Shown here in pieces: positions 56,425-64,000 of a DNA stretch of 64,000 bases. Below the pieces are notes generated by a model, which ran no database searches, had not been told where the DNA came from, and saw only the letters and a list, made by a program, of their open reading frames with translations. The DNA comes from Asaia astilbis JCM 15831. Its GTDB lineage: Bacteria > Pseudomonadota > Alphaproteobacteria > Acetobacterales > Acetobacteraceae. Made by a program: the position numbers and the translations under genes. Numbering within the stretch: the stretch's first letter is position 1; the number at the start of each line of letters is the position of its first letter. The stretch lies in assembly GCF_000613845.1 (NCBI RefSeq), contig NZ_BAJT01000008.1, forward strand, positions 1 to 64,000. The letters are read 5' to 3'.

Positions 56425-57693
56425 TCAGTGGTGCTCGATTTCCATGGTTTCGCCAGGAAGCTCCTTGGGCTTGATGAGCGCAATGGCGCCGACGATGACG
56501 CTGGAACCCACGACGAAGATCTGCGCAGAAAGCGGCAGGCCCAGCGGGCGACCGCAAAGCGGCACCAGCTTTCCGGCAAGACCTTGTCCAAGCGAACCTA
56601 TCGCGTAGCTCAGGCCCATGCCAAAGCTCCTCGTGTCGGAAGGAAAGCGCTTGGCGAGATAATGGGGCACCAGCGCAAAGACGCCTGAAGCAGCGAGCCC
56701 CATGATCACGGCAGCGATCAGGAGCAGGGGATAGTTCGTGGCGCTCAGGAACGGATAGATCGTCAGCACGACGACGATCAGCGTCCCGATGATCACGCGC
56801 AGATCGCCGAAGCGGCTCGCCAAAGCACCGCAGCCGAGCTTGCCGACTAGCGACCCGATGCAGAAACAGCCGATCGGCCAGAAGACGAGAGCCGGTGTCA
56901 GATGGTGCACACTGCGTAAAATCGTCGGATAGAGGCTGTAGATGGCCGCTTTCTGGAATTCCAGAAAGGACATCAGCGCAATAGCCTGAATGGCGGCGAT
57001 GGTCAGAACGAATTTGGCCTTGGAGGCAGGGGCGTCCGCTGGGGCATTACGGCGTTCTTCCTGCTTCAGCTTCCATACCGGGCTCTCCTGCACACCGATC
57101 CGGATGAAGAGGGCAAGCAGGGCGGGTGCGAGGCCGATGAAGAAAAGGAGGCGCCACGAATAATGAGGGAGAATGATGGCCTGGGCAGCCGTGGCCGCCA
57201 GAAAGCCGAGCTCATACCCTGACATCATGATGGCCGAGGCCATGGCGCGGCTCCGGCCGGGCACGCTCTCCATGAGCAGGGCAGCAGACGCGGTCCATTC
57301 TCCCCCGAAGCCGATCCCGAACAGGAACTGGATGATGATCATGCTGATGATCCCCGTCGACAGACCTGTCGCTGCGGAGAAAACACCAAACCACAAGACC
57401 CCGAGCAAAAACGCGAGGCGGCGGCCATAGTGATCCGCCAGCCATCCCCAGCCGGTATTGCCAATCGCACGTCCAACGCTTTGTGCAAGCAGGACGGTTC
57501 CCATGGCGCTGATCGTGACGCCGAAATCATGAGAGATATCGGGGAGCGTCAGAAGAAGCGAAGTCTGGTCGAACGCGTCGAGGAACCAGCCAAGAAAGGC
57601 GGCCACGGTGACACGCCAGTAGGGTTTCAGGGCCACAAGCGGGGGGTAGGAGATAAGCTGTGACAGGAGCGAAGGGCGGGCGGAGGCCGTCAT
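56425..57693 (-). CDS. MFS transporter (SHS-like carboxylate permease)
   Basis: 422 aa from ATG 57693, preceded by AAGGACG; a TTG at 57711 is in frame but less likely. Twelve TM segments with the MFS loop motif GWGWLADHYGRRLAF between TM2 and TM3. The N-terminal WRVTVAAFLGWFLDAFDQTSLLLTLPDI and the FGIGFGGEWTASAALLMESVPGRSRA segment are typical of the sialate/lactate:proton (SHS) and aromatic-acid type carriers. It likely imports a carboxylate such as lactate by proton symport. It is convergent with the PKS and not obviously part of that locus. Confidence 0.87.
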   Translation of the reverse strand: MTASARPSLLSQLISYPPLVALKPYWRVTVAAFLGWFLDAFDQTSLLLTLPDISHDFGVTISAMGTVLLAQSVGRAIGNTGWGWLADHYGRRLAFLLGVLWFGVFSAATGLSTGIISMIIIQFLFGIGFGGEWTASAALLMESVPGRSRAMASAIMMSGYELGFLAATAAQAIILPHYSWRLLFFIGLAPALLALFIRIGVQESPVWKLKQEERRNAPADAPASKAKFVLTIAAIQAIALMSFLEFQKAAIYSLYPTILRSVHHLTPALVFWPIGCFCIGSLVGKLGCGALASRFGDLRVIIGTLIVVVLTIYPFLSATNYPLLLIAAVIMGLAASGVFALVPHYLAKRFPSDTRSFGMGLSYAIGSLGQGLAGKLVPLCGRPLGLPLSAQIFVVGSSVIVGAIALIKPKELPGETMEIEHH

Positions 57694-57850
57694 GGTCTCG
57701 TCCTTGAACAAGAAGGAAAAACTGAGCGAAAGGGTATAGCGCGCCAGATAAGGGACCGTTTCACTCCTTGTTTGCCCTGTCGGCGAACGGAAATCGAGTC
57801 CTGTCTCACATTCTTGTCAGAAGCCCCGTTAAGCGCGTGTTAGATTTCGG

Positions 57851-58903
57851 ATGTTAGCGTCCGGCGTTCGATCTGGAGAGGGCGTCTCGAAGCCTGTTCC
57901 AGGATGTTTCCGAAGAGTGCCGGAAACGATGGAGCAGGAGCACCAGACTTTGCCGTCACAAGAGCGGAGAACCTCACGTCCAGACAATTTCGTGTTGGAC
58001 GGGGAGAACGCGCCTTTTGCCTTTCGGTTGCGTCGCTCACGCTTACAGTCCGGCTCTACGTCCTGCCGGAAGTCCCAGCCTTTGCAATGGACAGCGCGTT
58101 TTGCTTGTCGCTCAGGGCAGACGCGCGTGATCGGCTGGGAGGCGGAGCTGGATCTTGCCGCCTCGATCAAGCGTGGCCGACGGAGCTTGGGCAATTCGTC
58201 CCCCCCTGCTTCAGAGGCACGTGACATAAGCCTGTTGCGAGAGATCTGTCTTCAGGCAGCGTCCAGGATTGGCTCGCATTCGGTCACGATGACCCTGTCC
58301 GATCCGATGGCGCCCGGCGAGACCTTTATCGCGGCGTTGCAAGAAATTCTCGCTGAGACGGGCTTTCCGCCAACCGGGCTCAGGCTGACCCTGCATGAGC
58401 GACGTCTTGCAGATAACGATCGCGAGCAGGCCTTCGTACTGGCTGTTCTGATCGACTGGGGTGTTCAGATATGGGTCGCGAGATTCGGGCAGGACCCGTC
58501 CAGCCTGAGGCTTCTCAGAGAATGTGCGGCCTCGGGACTGATATCGGGAATTGGCCTCGATGCCATCCTGCTCAAAATACCAACCGGATCGTGGCGGCCT
58601 GTGGAAGAAGCTGGTCGGGAGACTGACGAGTTGCTGGATCCGGTCGCGTCGCGCTTTTACGCCGCCTCCTGCACGGCAATGCAGCGCTGGGTCTCAAGAC
58701 TCACCTCAGCCGAATCACGAATTCCACACAATATGCTTTCGCGCTCTCGGCAGGTTTCGATGAACTGGGAGGGGGGTGCCGAGAACTCGAAAGTATTGCG
58801 TCCCTGGAGGCGCTGCCCTGCCCCTAACGCAGGGCTCAAGGATCGATCCCTTCTCGAGACATGGTTTTCGATTGAATTTCCCGACAGACAACCGCATCGA
58901 TAA
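57851..58903 (+). CDS. Degenerate EAL-like domain protein
   Basis: 350 aa. The middle and C-terminal parts follow an EAL-domain pattern: RVIGWEAELDLAASIKRGRR (the position of the GxEAL motif, without an intact EAL-leucine-tryptophan run), LLREICLQAASRI, SVTMTLSDP, ILAETGFPPTGLRLTLHERRLAD and VLIDWGVQIWVARFGQDPSSLRLLRECAASGLISGIGLDAILLKIP. The metal and catalytic residues of c-di-GMP phosphodiesterases (ExLxR, N, E, DDFGTG) are mostly gone (ARFGQD in place of DDFGTG). It is probably enzymatically inactive and may serve as a scaffold or sensor. It lies about 70 bp before hemA on the same strand. The N-terminal 90 residues are low-complexity and the start is uncertain. Confidence 0.6.
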   Translation: MLASGVRSGEGVSKPVPGCFRRVPETMEQEHQTLPSQERRTSRPDNFVLDGENAPFAFRLRRSRLQSGSTSCRKSQPLQWTARFACRSGQTRVIGWEAELDLAASIKRGRRSLGNSSPPASEARDISLLREICLQAASRIGSHSVTMTLSDPMAPGETFIAALQEILAETGFPPTGLRLTLHERRLADNDREQAFVLAVLIDWGVQIWVARFGQDPSSLRLLRECAASGLISGIGLDAILLKIPTGSWRPVEEAGRETDELLDPVASRFYAASCTAMQRWVSRLTSAESRIPHNMLSRSRQVSMNWEGGAENSKVLRPWRRCPAPNAGLKDRSLLETWFSIEFPDRQPHR

Positions 58904-58971
58904 CATCAGTTTAACTTGCTCTACGCCGCGTGAAGCTGTTTTGCGCTAGGTCCCGATGAGAAGGAAAGAAT

Positions 58972-60192
58972 ATGGCGCAGGTGGATGCGGTCTATGACCG
59001 GTATTTTCAGACAGCCCTCGATGGTCTCAAGGCAGATGGAAGCTATCGGCACTTTGCTGAGCTTGAGCGTCGTGCCGGGCAGTTTCCTCACGCTTATCAT
59101 CATGGCCTGGAACGCGAAATTACGGTCTGGTGCTCGAACGATTATCTCGGGATGGGTCAGCATCCTGACGTCCTCAAGGCGATGCATGAAAGCCTTGACC
59201 GCAGCGGGGCCGGCGCGGGTGGCACGCGCAATATTTCCGGCACCAATCACGAGCACGTAGCGCTCGAGCGCGAACTGGCCGATCTGCACGGCAAGGAAGC
59301 GGCGCTCCTCTTCAATTCAGGCTACTTGTCGAACTGGGCGACGCTCGGGACGATCGCAGCAAGGCTGAAAGGCTGTGTCGTCCTCTCGGACGCAGCCAAT
59401 CACGCGTCGATGATTGAAGGCATACGCCACTCCCGTGCCGAGAAGATGATTTTCGCTCATAACGACGTCGTCGATCTGGAAGAGAAGCTCAAGAGCCTTC
59501 CGCTCGAGACGCCCAAGATCATTGCTTTCGAGTCAGTGTACTCGATGGACGGCGATATTGCGCCAATCGAAGCCATTTGCGATCTGGCCGACCGCTACAA
59601 TGCCCTGACCTATCTTGATGAGGTCCATGCCGTTGGCCTGTATGGCCATCAGGGCGGGGGCGTTGCAGAAGAGCGCGGCATTGCTCATCGACTCTCTGTA
59701 ATCGAAGGCACGCTGGGTAAGGGGTTCGGTGTGGTCGGTGGCTATATCACCGGCACCGCAGCCTTGTGTGATTTTGTTCGCTCCTTTGCGTCGGGATTCA
59801 TCTTTTCAACAGCGCTTCCGCCAATGGTTGCAGCTGGAGCGCTCGCAAGCATCCGTCACCTGCGCCAGAGCCAGGAAGAACGTCTGGCGCATCGTCAGGC
59901 TGTCGCCTGGCTGCGTGAGAGCCTCGACCGTGCCCACATCCCGCATCTCCCTAATCCGTCGCACATCGTCCCGGTCATGGTGGGGGATGCCGTGCAGTGC
60001 CGCGCGCTCTCCGATGCGCTGCTGAAGCGTTTCGGCCATTATATCCAGCCGATCAACTATCCGACTGTTCCACGGGGAATGGAGCGTCTGCGTATCACAC
60101 CAGGACCTCTGCATAGCCGGGAAGACGTCGACTCCCTTGTCTCGGCATTAGCTGTTTTGTGGCGTGAACACCGTCTATCAGAAGCAGCCTGA
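58972..60192 (+). CDS. hemA: 5-aminolevulinate synthase (ALAS)
   Basis: 406 aa, the usual length for alphaproteobacterial ALAS; ATG 58972 follows AGAAGGAAAGA. The alpha-oxoamine synthase signature is complete: ITVWCSNDYLGMGQHPDVLKAMHESL, GAGAGGTRNISGTNHEHVALERELADLHGKEAALLFNSGY, DEVHAVGLYGHQGGGVAEERG and the PLP lysine K250 in EGTLGKGFGVVGGYITG, then QPINYPTVPRGMERLRITP. It condenses succinyl-CoA with glycine to 5-aminolevulinate for heme. The full match to housekeeping ALAS makes an accessory role with the nearby PKS unlikely. Confidence 0.95.
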   Translation: MAQVDAVYDRYFQTALDGLKADGSYRHFAELERRAGQFPHAYHHGLEREITVWCSNDYLGMGQHPDVLKAMHESLDRSGAGAGGTRNISGTNHEHVALERELADLHGKEAALLFNSGYLSNWATLGTIAARLKGCVVLSDAANHASMIEGIRHSRAEKMIFAHNDVVDLEEKLKSLPLETPKIIAFESVYSMDGDIAPIEAICDLADRYNALTYLDEVHAVGLYGHQGGGVAEERGIAHRLSVIEGTLGKGFGVVGGYITGTAALCDFVRSFASGFIFSTALPPMVAAGALASIRHLRQSQEERLAHRQAVAWLRESLDRAHIPHLPNPSHIVPVMVGDAVQCRALSDALLKRFGHYIQPINYPTVPRGMERLRITPGPLHSREDVDSLVSALAVLWREHRLSEAA

Positions 60193-60199
60193 AGTAACG

Positions 60200-60217
60200 G
60201 GGTGGCTTCGGCCACCC
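60200..60217 (+). terminator. Hairpin after hemA (weak terminator)
   Basis: GGGTGGC and GCCACCC pair around a TTCG tetraloop, 8 bp past the hemA stop. There is no T-tract (GAAAAATCG follows), so it may act mainly as an mRNA 3' stabiliser or terminate the opposite strand. Confidence 0.5.
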
Positions 60218-60380
60218 GAAAAATCGCCTGAACGACATCGTCTCTTTTACCTGAATCGGGTCCTGAGACAGTCCACTTCCTCGTTACGATATCAAGACTT
60301 TGGTGGGTTTGCCTCGTTCTGGCCACCGTTATAGGGAAGAGGTCAGAACGCCTCACTTTTACCCTGCAAGGAAGTCTTGA

Positions 60381-62813
60381 ATGTTGTCCTGCTCTCGAGC
60401 GTTGCTGCGCTACGCCCGGTTTCCAGCGTTTTTAGTCCTCTTCTTGGGCCTTTTAACCTCTGGCTCCGCGCCCACTCATGCGCAGACTGCTCCGGTCAGT
60501 AACGCCCTTCCTCACATCACAAGCGAGCAGGCAAAGCAGCTTGCCTCGGTTCTGAACGATGACGCCAAGCGCCGCGAATTTCTCACAACCTTACAAAATC
60601 TGACTCGCGCCCAGCAGGGGGGCGGTCAGGATGGTGGCGCGCAGACCCAACCCAAGCTGAAGCCGGACGGGCTTGGTGCTGAACTGTTGGGGAGCGTCTC
60701 CGATTGGGGGCGGGTTGCTGGCAATCAGGCGCATACCTTGCTGCGCACCGTGGTCGATGTGCGGGCAATCGGGCCCTGGTGGCGCCATATGCGCACGAAC
60801 CCGGCGGATCGTCAGGAATCTCTGAAGCTTCTCCTGCGCGCCATTCTGCTGGCCGGGATCAGCACCGGCCTCTTCTATGGGCTGCGTTTTCTGCTGAGAG
60901 GGCCGCGAGATCGGGTCGAGACCATGGCGCGGGTTCGGGGCCGTGTTAATCTTGTGAAGGGCGAAGACGATAGGCAGGCGGCCGAAGAAGCCGTCGATCG
61001 TGAGGCCACTTCCGATCCAGCGACCGAAACCGAGGAAGATCAGGACAAGGAACGTGAAACGCGCCTGCGTCACCAAGGGGCGCTTGCACGCCTGATGCTG
61101 GTGCTGAAGCGTCTTCCTTTCAGCGCGCTATGTCTTGTTCTGGACAGTTTGCCAGTGCTGGTCGTGCCAGCGGTCGCGCTGCTGATGATCGTGCTCGATC
61201 CTGATGCAGACGATAATACCACGGGATTGCTGCGTGTTCTGAGTATCACGGCGTTGATTGCCGGAGGCCTGATCGTCGCAGCTCGTACGGTTCTTGCGCC
61301 TCAGCGCCCATGGCTGCGTCTGGCGTTGCTCTCGGACTCCGCTTCAGCGTTTCTCTTTCACTGGTTCCGCCTCCTTGTCGTGACAACCGGCATTTCTGCT
61401 GCAGCGCTTGAGACCCTGAATGATTGCGGTTTGCCCGATCGCGTGATCGAGGCCCTTTTGAAGATCCTGACGCTCGTCCTGCATCTGATGGTGGCCGTGA
61501 TGATCATGCGGAGCCGTCCGCGGGTCATGCGGTTCTGTGACCGGGGTGACAAACGTGGCTTTGGCGCCAACGCGCTCCATCTGTTCGGGCGAGTCTGGTG
61601 GATCGTGGCCTTGTTCTTCGATATGGGGCTCTGGCTCGTCTGGGCTGCCGAGATCCATCATGGTTATGCTGCGATCTGGAAAGTATTCCTTCGTAGCGCC
61701 GTCGCCCTTGTTCTAGCTCGTCTGGTAAGCATCGTGCTCTATGGGGTGCTGGAACGCCTCTTCCGAACGGCTCCGGACTGGGTCGCGCTCAACGAGGATA
61801 CCCAGACCCGCTTCACCCGCTATTACGGGCCTGCCCAGCGGATCACCTCGGTGATCATCATCGCCCTGACGGTGCTTGCTCTGGCGAGTGCATGGGCGCG
61901 CCCTCAAGCCCTGTTCGGCGTTGGCGGGTTGGGTTATCGCCTGATCTCCTCGTCCATGACCGTCCTGATCGCGCTTTTGTTCGGGGTCATCGTCTGGGAA
62001 GCGAGCAACATCATGCTCGAGCGCTACGCCCGCAAGGTTGGCTCGCAGGCGGAGGGCGCTGCGCGCGTTGCCCGTGTCCGCACGCTGCAGCCCATGCTGA
62101 GGATTGTTCTGATGGTTGTTCTGGTGACTGTCATCGGCCTGACCATTCTGAGCGAGATCGGGGTCAATGTCGCACCGCTTCTGGCAGGGGCATCGATCTT
62201 TGGTGTTGCGCTCGGCTTTGGCTCGCAAAAGCTGGTGCAGGATTTCATCAACGGGATTTTCCTGTTGATGGAGAATGCTCTGACTGTCGGGGATGCGGTG
62301 ACACTGAACGGCACATACGGTGTCGTCGAGCACCTGTCCTTGCGTACGGTGCATGTAAGAGCCAATGACGGCTCGATGAATATTTTTCCCTTCAGCTCTC
62401 TGGGTCAGATCATCAATTTCAATCGCGATTTTGCGCGCGCCATTATCGTTGCGGAAGTCGGCTATGAAACCGACACCGACGATGTTGTTGCGACGATCAA
62501 CGAGATCACGGCGGAGATGCGGGCGGATGAGCGCTTCAAGACGTTTATCATCGACGACTTCCAGATGTGGGGTGTCGATGCTCTGAATCAGACCTCCGTC
62601 ACCGTACGCGGCACGCTGCCGACGACGACAGCGGGACGTTGGCCTGTTCAGCGCGAATTCTATCGCCGTATGAAAAAGGCTTTCGAGGCACGTGGCATCC
62701 ATCTGCCTTATCCGACACGCTTCGTTGAGGTGACAGGCCTGGCCGGGTTGCAGACCGGGCAAGAGCATGACCGATCTGTGCAAGCGCCTGAAACGGGTAC
62801 CGAGCCTTCCTAG
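60381..62813 (+). CDS. Large MscS-family mechanosensitive channel (YbiO/MscM-like)
   Basis: 810 aa with a signal peptide (RFPAFLVLFLGLLTSGSAPTHAQ). A periplasmic domain (about 25-130: ITSEQAKQLASVLNDDAKRREFLTTLQNLTRAQ) precedes a large set of TM helices. An acidic cytoplasmic loop follows the first (about 195-235: EEAVDREATSDPATETEEDQDKE). The C-terminal MscS core contains the pore helix region ASIFGVALGFGSQKLVQDFINGIFLLMENALTVGDAV (about 600-640), the beta domain VEHLSLRTVHVRANDGSMNIFPFSSL and a C-terminal alpha/beta domain. It likely protects against hypo-osmotic stress. It stands alone between hemA and a convergent histidine kinase. Confidence 0.9.
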   Translation: MLSCSRALLRYARFPAFLVLFLGLLTSGSAPTHAQTAPVSNALPHITSEQAKQLASVLNDDAKRREFLTTLQNLTRAQQGGGQDGGAQTQPKLKPDGLGAELLGSVSDWGRVAGNQAHTLLRTVVDVRAIGPWWRHMRTNPADRQESLKLLLRAILLAGISTGLFYGLRFLLRGPRDRVETMARVRGRVNLVKGEDDRQAAEEAVDREATSDPATETEEDQDKERETRLRHQGALARLMLVLKRLPFSALCLVLDSLPVLVVPAVALLMIVLDPDADDNTTGLLRVLSITALIAGGLIVAARTVLAPQRPWLRLALLSDSASAFLFHWFRLLVVTTGISAAALETLNDCGLPDRVIEALLKILTLVLHLMVAVMIMRSRPRVMRFCDRGDKRGFGANALHLFGRVWWIVALFFDMGLWLVWAAEIHHGYAAIWKVFLRSAVALVLARLVSIVLYGVLERLFRTAPDWVALNEDTQTRFTRYYGPAQRITSVIIIALTVLALASAWARPQALFGVGGLGYRLISSSMTVLIALLFGVIVWEASNIMLERYARKVGSQAEGAARVARVRTLQPMLRIVLMVVLVTVIGLTILSEIGVNVAPLLAGASIFGVALGFGSQKLVQDFINGIFLLMENALTVGDAVTLNGTYGVVEHLSLRTVHVRANDGSMNIFPFSSLGQIINFNRDFARAIIVAEVGYETDTDDVVATINEITAEMRADERFKTFIIDDFQMWGVDALNQTSVTVRGTLPTTTAGRWPVQREFYRRMKKAFEARGIHLPYPTRFVEVTGLAGLQTGQEHDRSVQAPETGTEPS

Positions 62814-62839
62814 AAGTTTCTCGGGAAGCCTCAGAGCCG

Positions 62840-64000
62840 TCAGGCAGCTGACAGCGTGGCTCTGAGTTTCTCCTCGAAATGAGGCGTGGTGAAGGGCTTG
62901 GGGAGAATGTGAATTTTCTCCCCGGGCATCCCGCCGCTGAAGACAGCTTGCTCGGCATAGCCTGTGATGAAGAGGACCGGGAGACCGGGTCTGAGCTCGC
63001 GGGCAGCATCAGCGAGCTGGCGCCCGTTCAGGCCACCCGGGAGGCCGACATCGGTAACCATGATGTCGAAGAGCAGTTCCTGATGGTTGAGCAGGGCAAG
63101 GGCTGCCGTGCTATCGCCAGCTTCGTGAACGACCGCCCCCCAGTCTTCCATCGTTTCACGCATGGTAAAGCGCAGCGTTTCCTCATCGTCGACGAGCAGG
63201 ACCCTCAAATGCCGCAGAGACACGCCGCTTTGCTCGCGCTCGGGGAGTGCGGGCGCGACCGGGAGCGTGGCCGTATGGCTGGGGAGCCAGATATGCACCG
63301 ATGTGCCAGCAGCGGGGGTCGAGACGATACTCACCCGTCCGCCAGACTGGCGAGCAAACCCATAGATCATGCTCAGACCGAGCCCGGTGCCTTGGCCTAT
63401 GGGCTTGGTGGTGAAAAACGGGTCGAATGCGCGTGCCATGACGTCGGTGCTCATGCCAACGCCTGTGTCTGTGACTGACAGGACCAGATAGGGGCCGGGG
63501 CGGAGTCCCCATTCTTCGGCCTGGAGCGAACCAAGTATTGCACGAGACGTGGCGATACGAAGGATGCCGCCTTCCGGCATGGCGTCGCGTGCATTGATCG
63601 AGAGATTGAGCAGGGCGTTTTCGAGCTGATTCATATCGACCAAAGCCGGGCCGATTGTCTCATTAAGTTGAAGGTCGAGCGTTATTCCCGGTCCGACGGT
63701 CCCGTCTAGCAAGTCATTCATGCTGAGAATGAGGGCGTTAACGTCCGCTGCCTGAGGGTCGAGAGTCTGCCTGCGCGAGAAGGCAAGCAGACGATGGGTC
63801 AGGGCCGCAGCGCGGTCAGTAGCGCCTCTTGCTGCGGTGATGTAGCGGTCCAGCCCTTCCGTGCGTCCCTGTTCCAGGCGACGCGTGAGAAGATCGAGCG
63901 CGCCGCCAATGCCTCCCAGAATATTGTTGAAATCATGAGCAAGGCCGCCGGTGAGCTGCCCGACCGCTTCCATTTTCTGGGACTGGCGGAGCTGGTCTTC
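62840..64000 (-). CDS. Hybrid sensor histidine kinase/response regulator, N-terminus beyond right edge
   Basis: At least 386 residues read in from the edge (EDQLRQSQKMEAVGQLTGGLAHDFNN). The HisKA motif with the phospho-accepting His is GGLAHDFNNILGGIGG. The catalytic ATPase domain follows (NALLNLSINARDAMPEGG, VTDTGVGMSTDVMARAFDPFFTTKPIGQGTGLGLSMIYGFARQSGG). A receiver domain closes the protein (VLLVDDEETLRFTMRETM; DIMVTDVGLPGGLNGRQLADAARELRPGLPVLFITGYAE; KPFTTPHF). The short GQGTGLGLSM HWE/HATPase form and the C-terminal receiver are typical of PAS-type hybrid kinases in alphaproteobacteria. It ends 26 bp from the convergent MscS gene. Confidence 0.92.
   Translation of the reverse strand, partial: EDQLRQSQKMEAVGQLTGGLAHDFNNILGGIGGALDLLTRRLEQGRTEGLDRYITAARGATDRAAALTHRLLAFSRRQTLDPQAADVNALILSMNDLLDGTVGPGITLDLQLNETIGPALVDMNQLENALLNLSINARDAMPEGGILRIATSRAILGSLQAEEWGLRPGPYLVLSVTDTGVGMSTDVMARAFDPFFTTKPIGQGTGLGLSMIYGFARQSGGRVSIVSTPAAGTSVHIWLPSHTATLPVAPALPEREQSGVSLRHLRVLLVDDEETLRFTMRETMEDWGAVVHEAGDSTAALALLNHQELLFDIMVTDVGLPGGLNGRQLADAARELRPGLPVLFITGYAEQAVFSGGMPGEKIHILPKPFTTPHFEEKLRATLSAA

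Noticed and set aside
58972-60192. ALAS as part of the PKS product pathway (C5N-type unit)
   Set aside because: It is a full match to housekeeping alphaproteobacterial HemA, no amide synthase is present, and it is separated from the PKS by other genes.
1-64000. tRNA, rRNA, CRISPR arrays, insertion sequences
   Set aside because: No conserved tRNA arms, repeat-spacer pattern or transposase frame could be seen on reading both strands by eye.

Overview
The window is GC-rich, densely coded DNA of an alphaproteobacterium, most probably an acetic acid bacterium (Acetobacteraceae; an Asaia- or Kozakia-like genus is a guess). The pointers are an ALAS-type hemA, carbohydrate porins, oxidative sugar, polyol and lactate enzymes, a TonB/ExbBD set with a Fiu-type receptor, and paired Hint-domain surface proteins. 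I see no rRNA, tRNA, CRISPR, transposase or prophage genes.

Layout. 1-4.2 kb: a flavin monooxygenase and SfnB-like flavoprotein pair (sulfur scavenging), divergent from a MocR regulator. 4.6-7.4 kb: a small membrane protein and a decayed treY. 7.6-11.8 kb: an Lrp regulator, a class V aminotransferase, crcB and a Tat-exported GH32 levanase. 12.3-18 kb: SDR, TPP enzyme, alpha-hydroxy-acid oxidase, SIS protein and MAPEG protein. 18.4-20.2 kb: a broken OprP-like porin. 20.3-23.8 kb: an Mla-type lipid transport operon. 24-26.9 kb: exbB-exbD-tonB divergent from a PiuC/YbiX hydroxylase. 27-28.6 kb: a DUF3311 protein and a sodium:solute symporter. 29-32 kb: a DhaKL-type kinase and a threitol-type dehydrogenase, probably for tetritols. 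32.3-37.2 kb: an OprB porin, a Fiu-like receptor and a Sel1 protein.

37.5-56.4 kb is the most unusual block. A minus-strand operon (glycosyltransferase, two TibC-like protein O-heptosyltransferases, fatty acyl-AMP ligase) faces a plus-strand set (two strand-loop-strand repeat proteins ending in Hint domains, a degenerate ANL protein, and a single-module reducing type I PKS). I infer a system that makes heptosylated, possibly lipid-linked, surface proteins whose Hint domain replaces the autotransporter barrel. 56.4-64 kb: an MFS transporter, a degenerate EAL protein, hemA, a large MscS channel and a hybrid histidine kinase cut by the window edge.

A property of the whole window is that ten otherwise conserved genes are broken by single-base indels (about 16 breaks), many of them in short homopolymer runs. 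This looks like sequence error in many cases. treY, which has also lost catalytic motifs, looks truly decayed.
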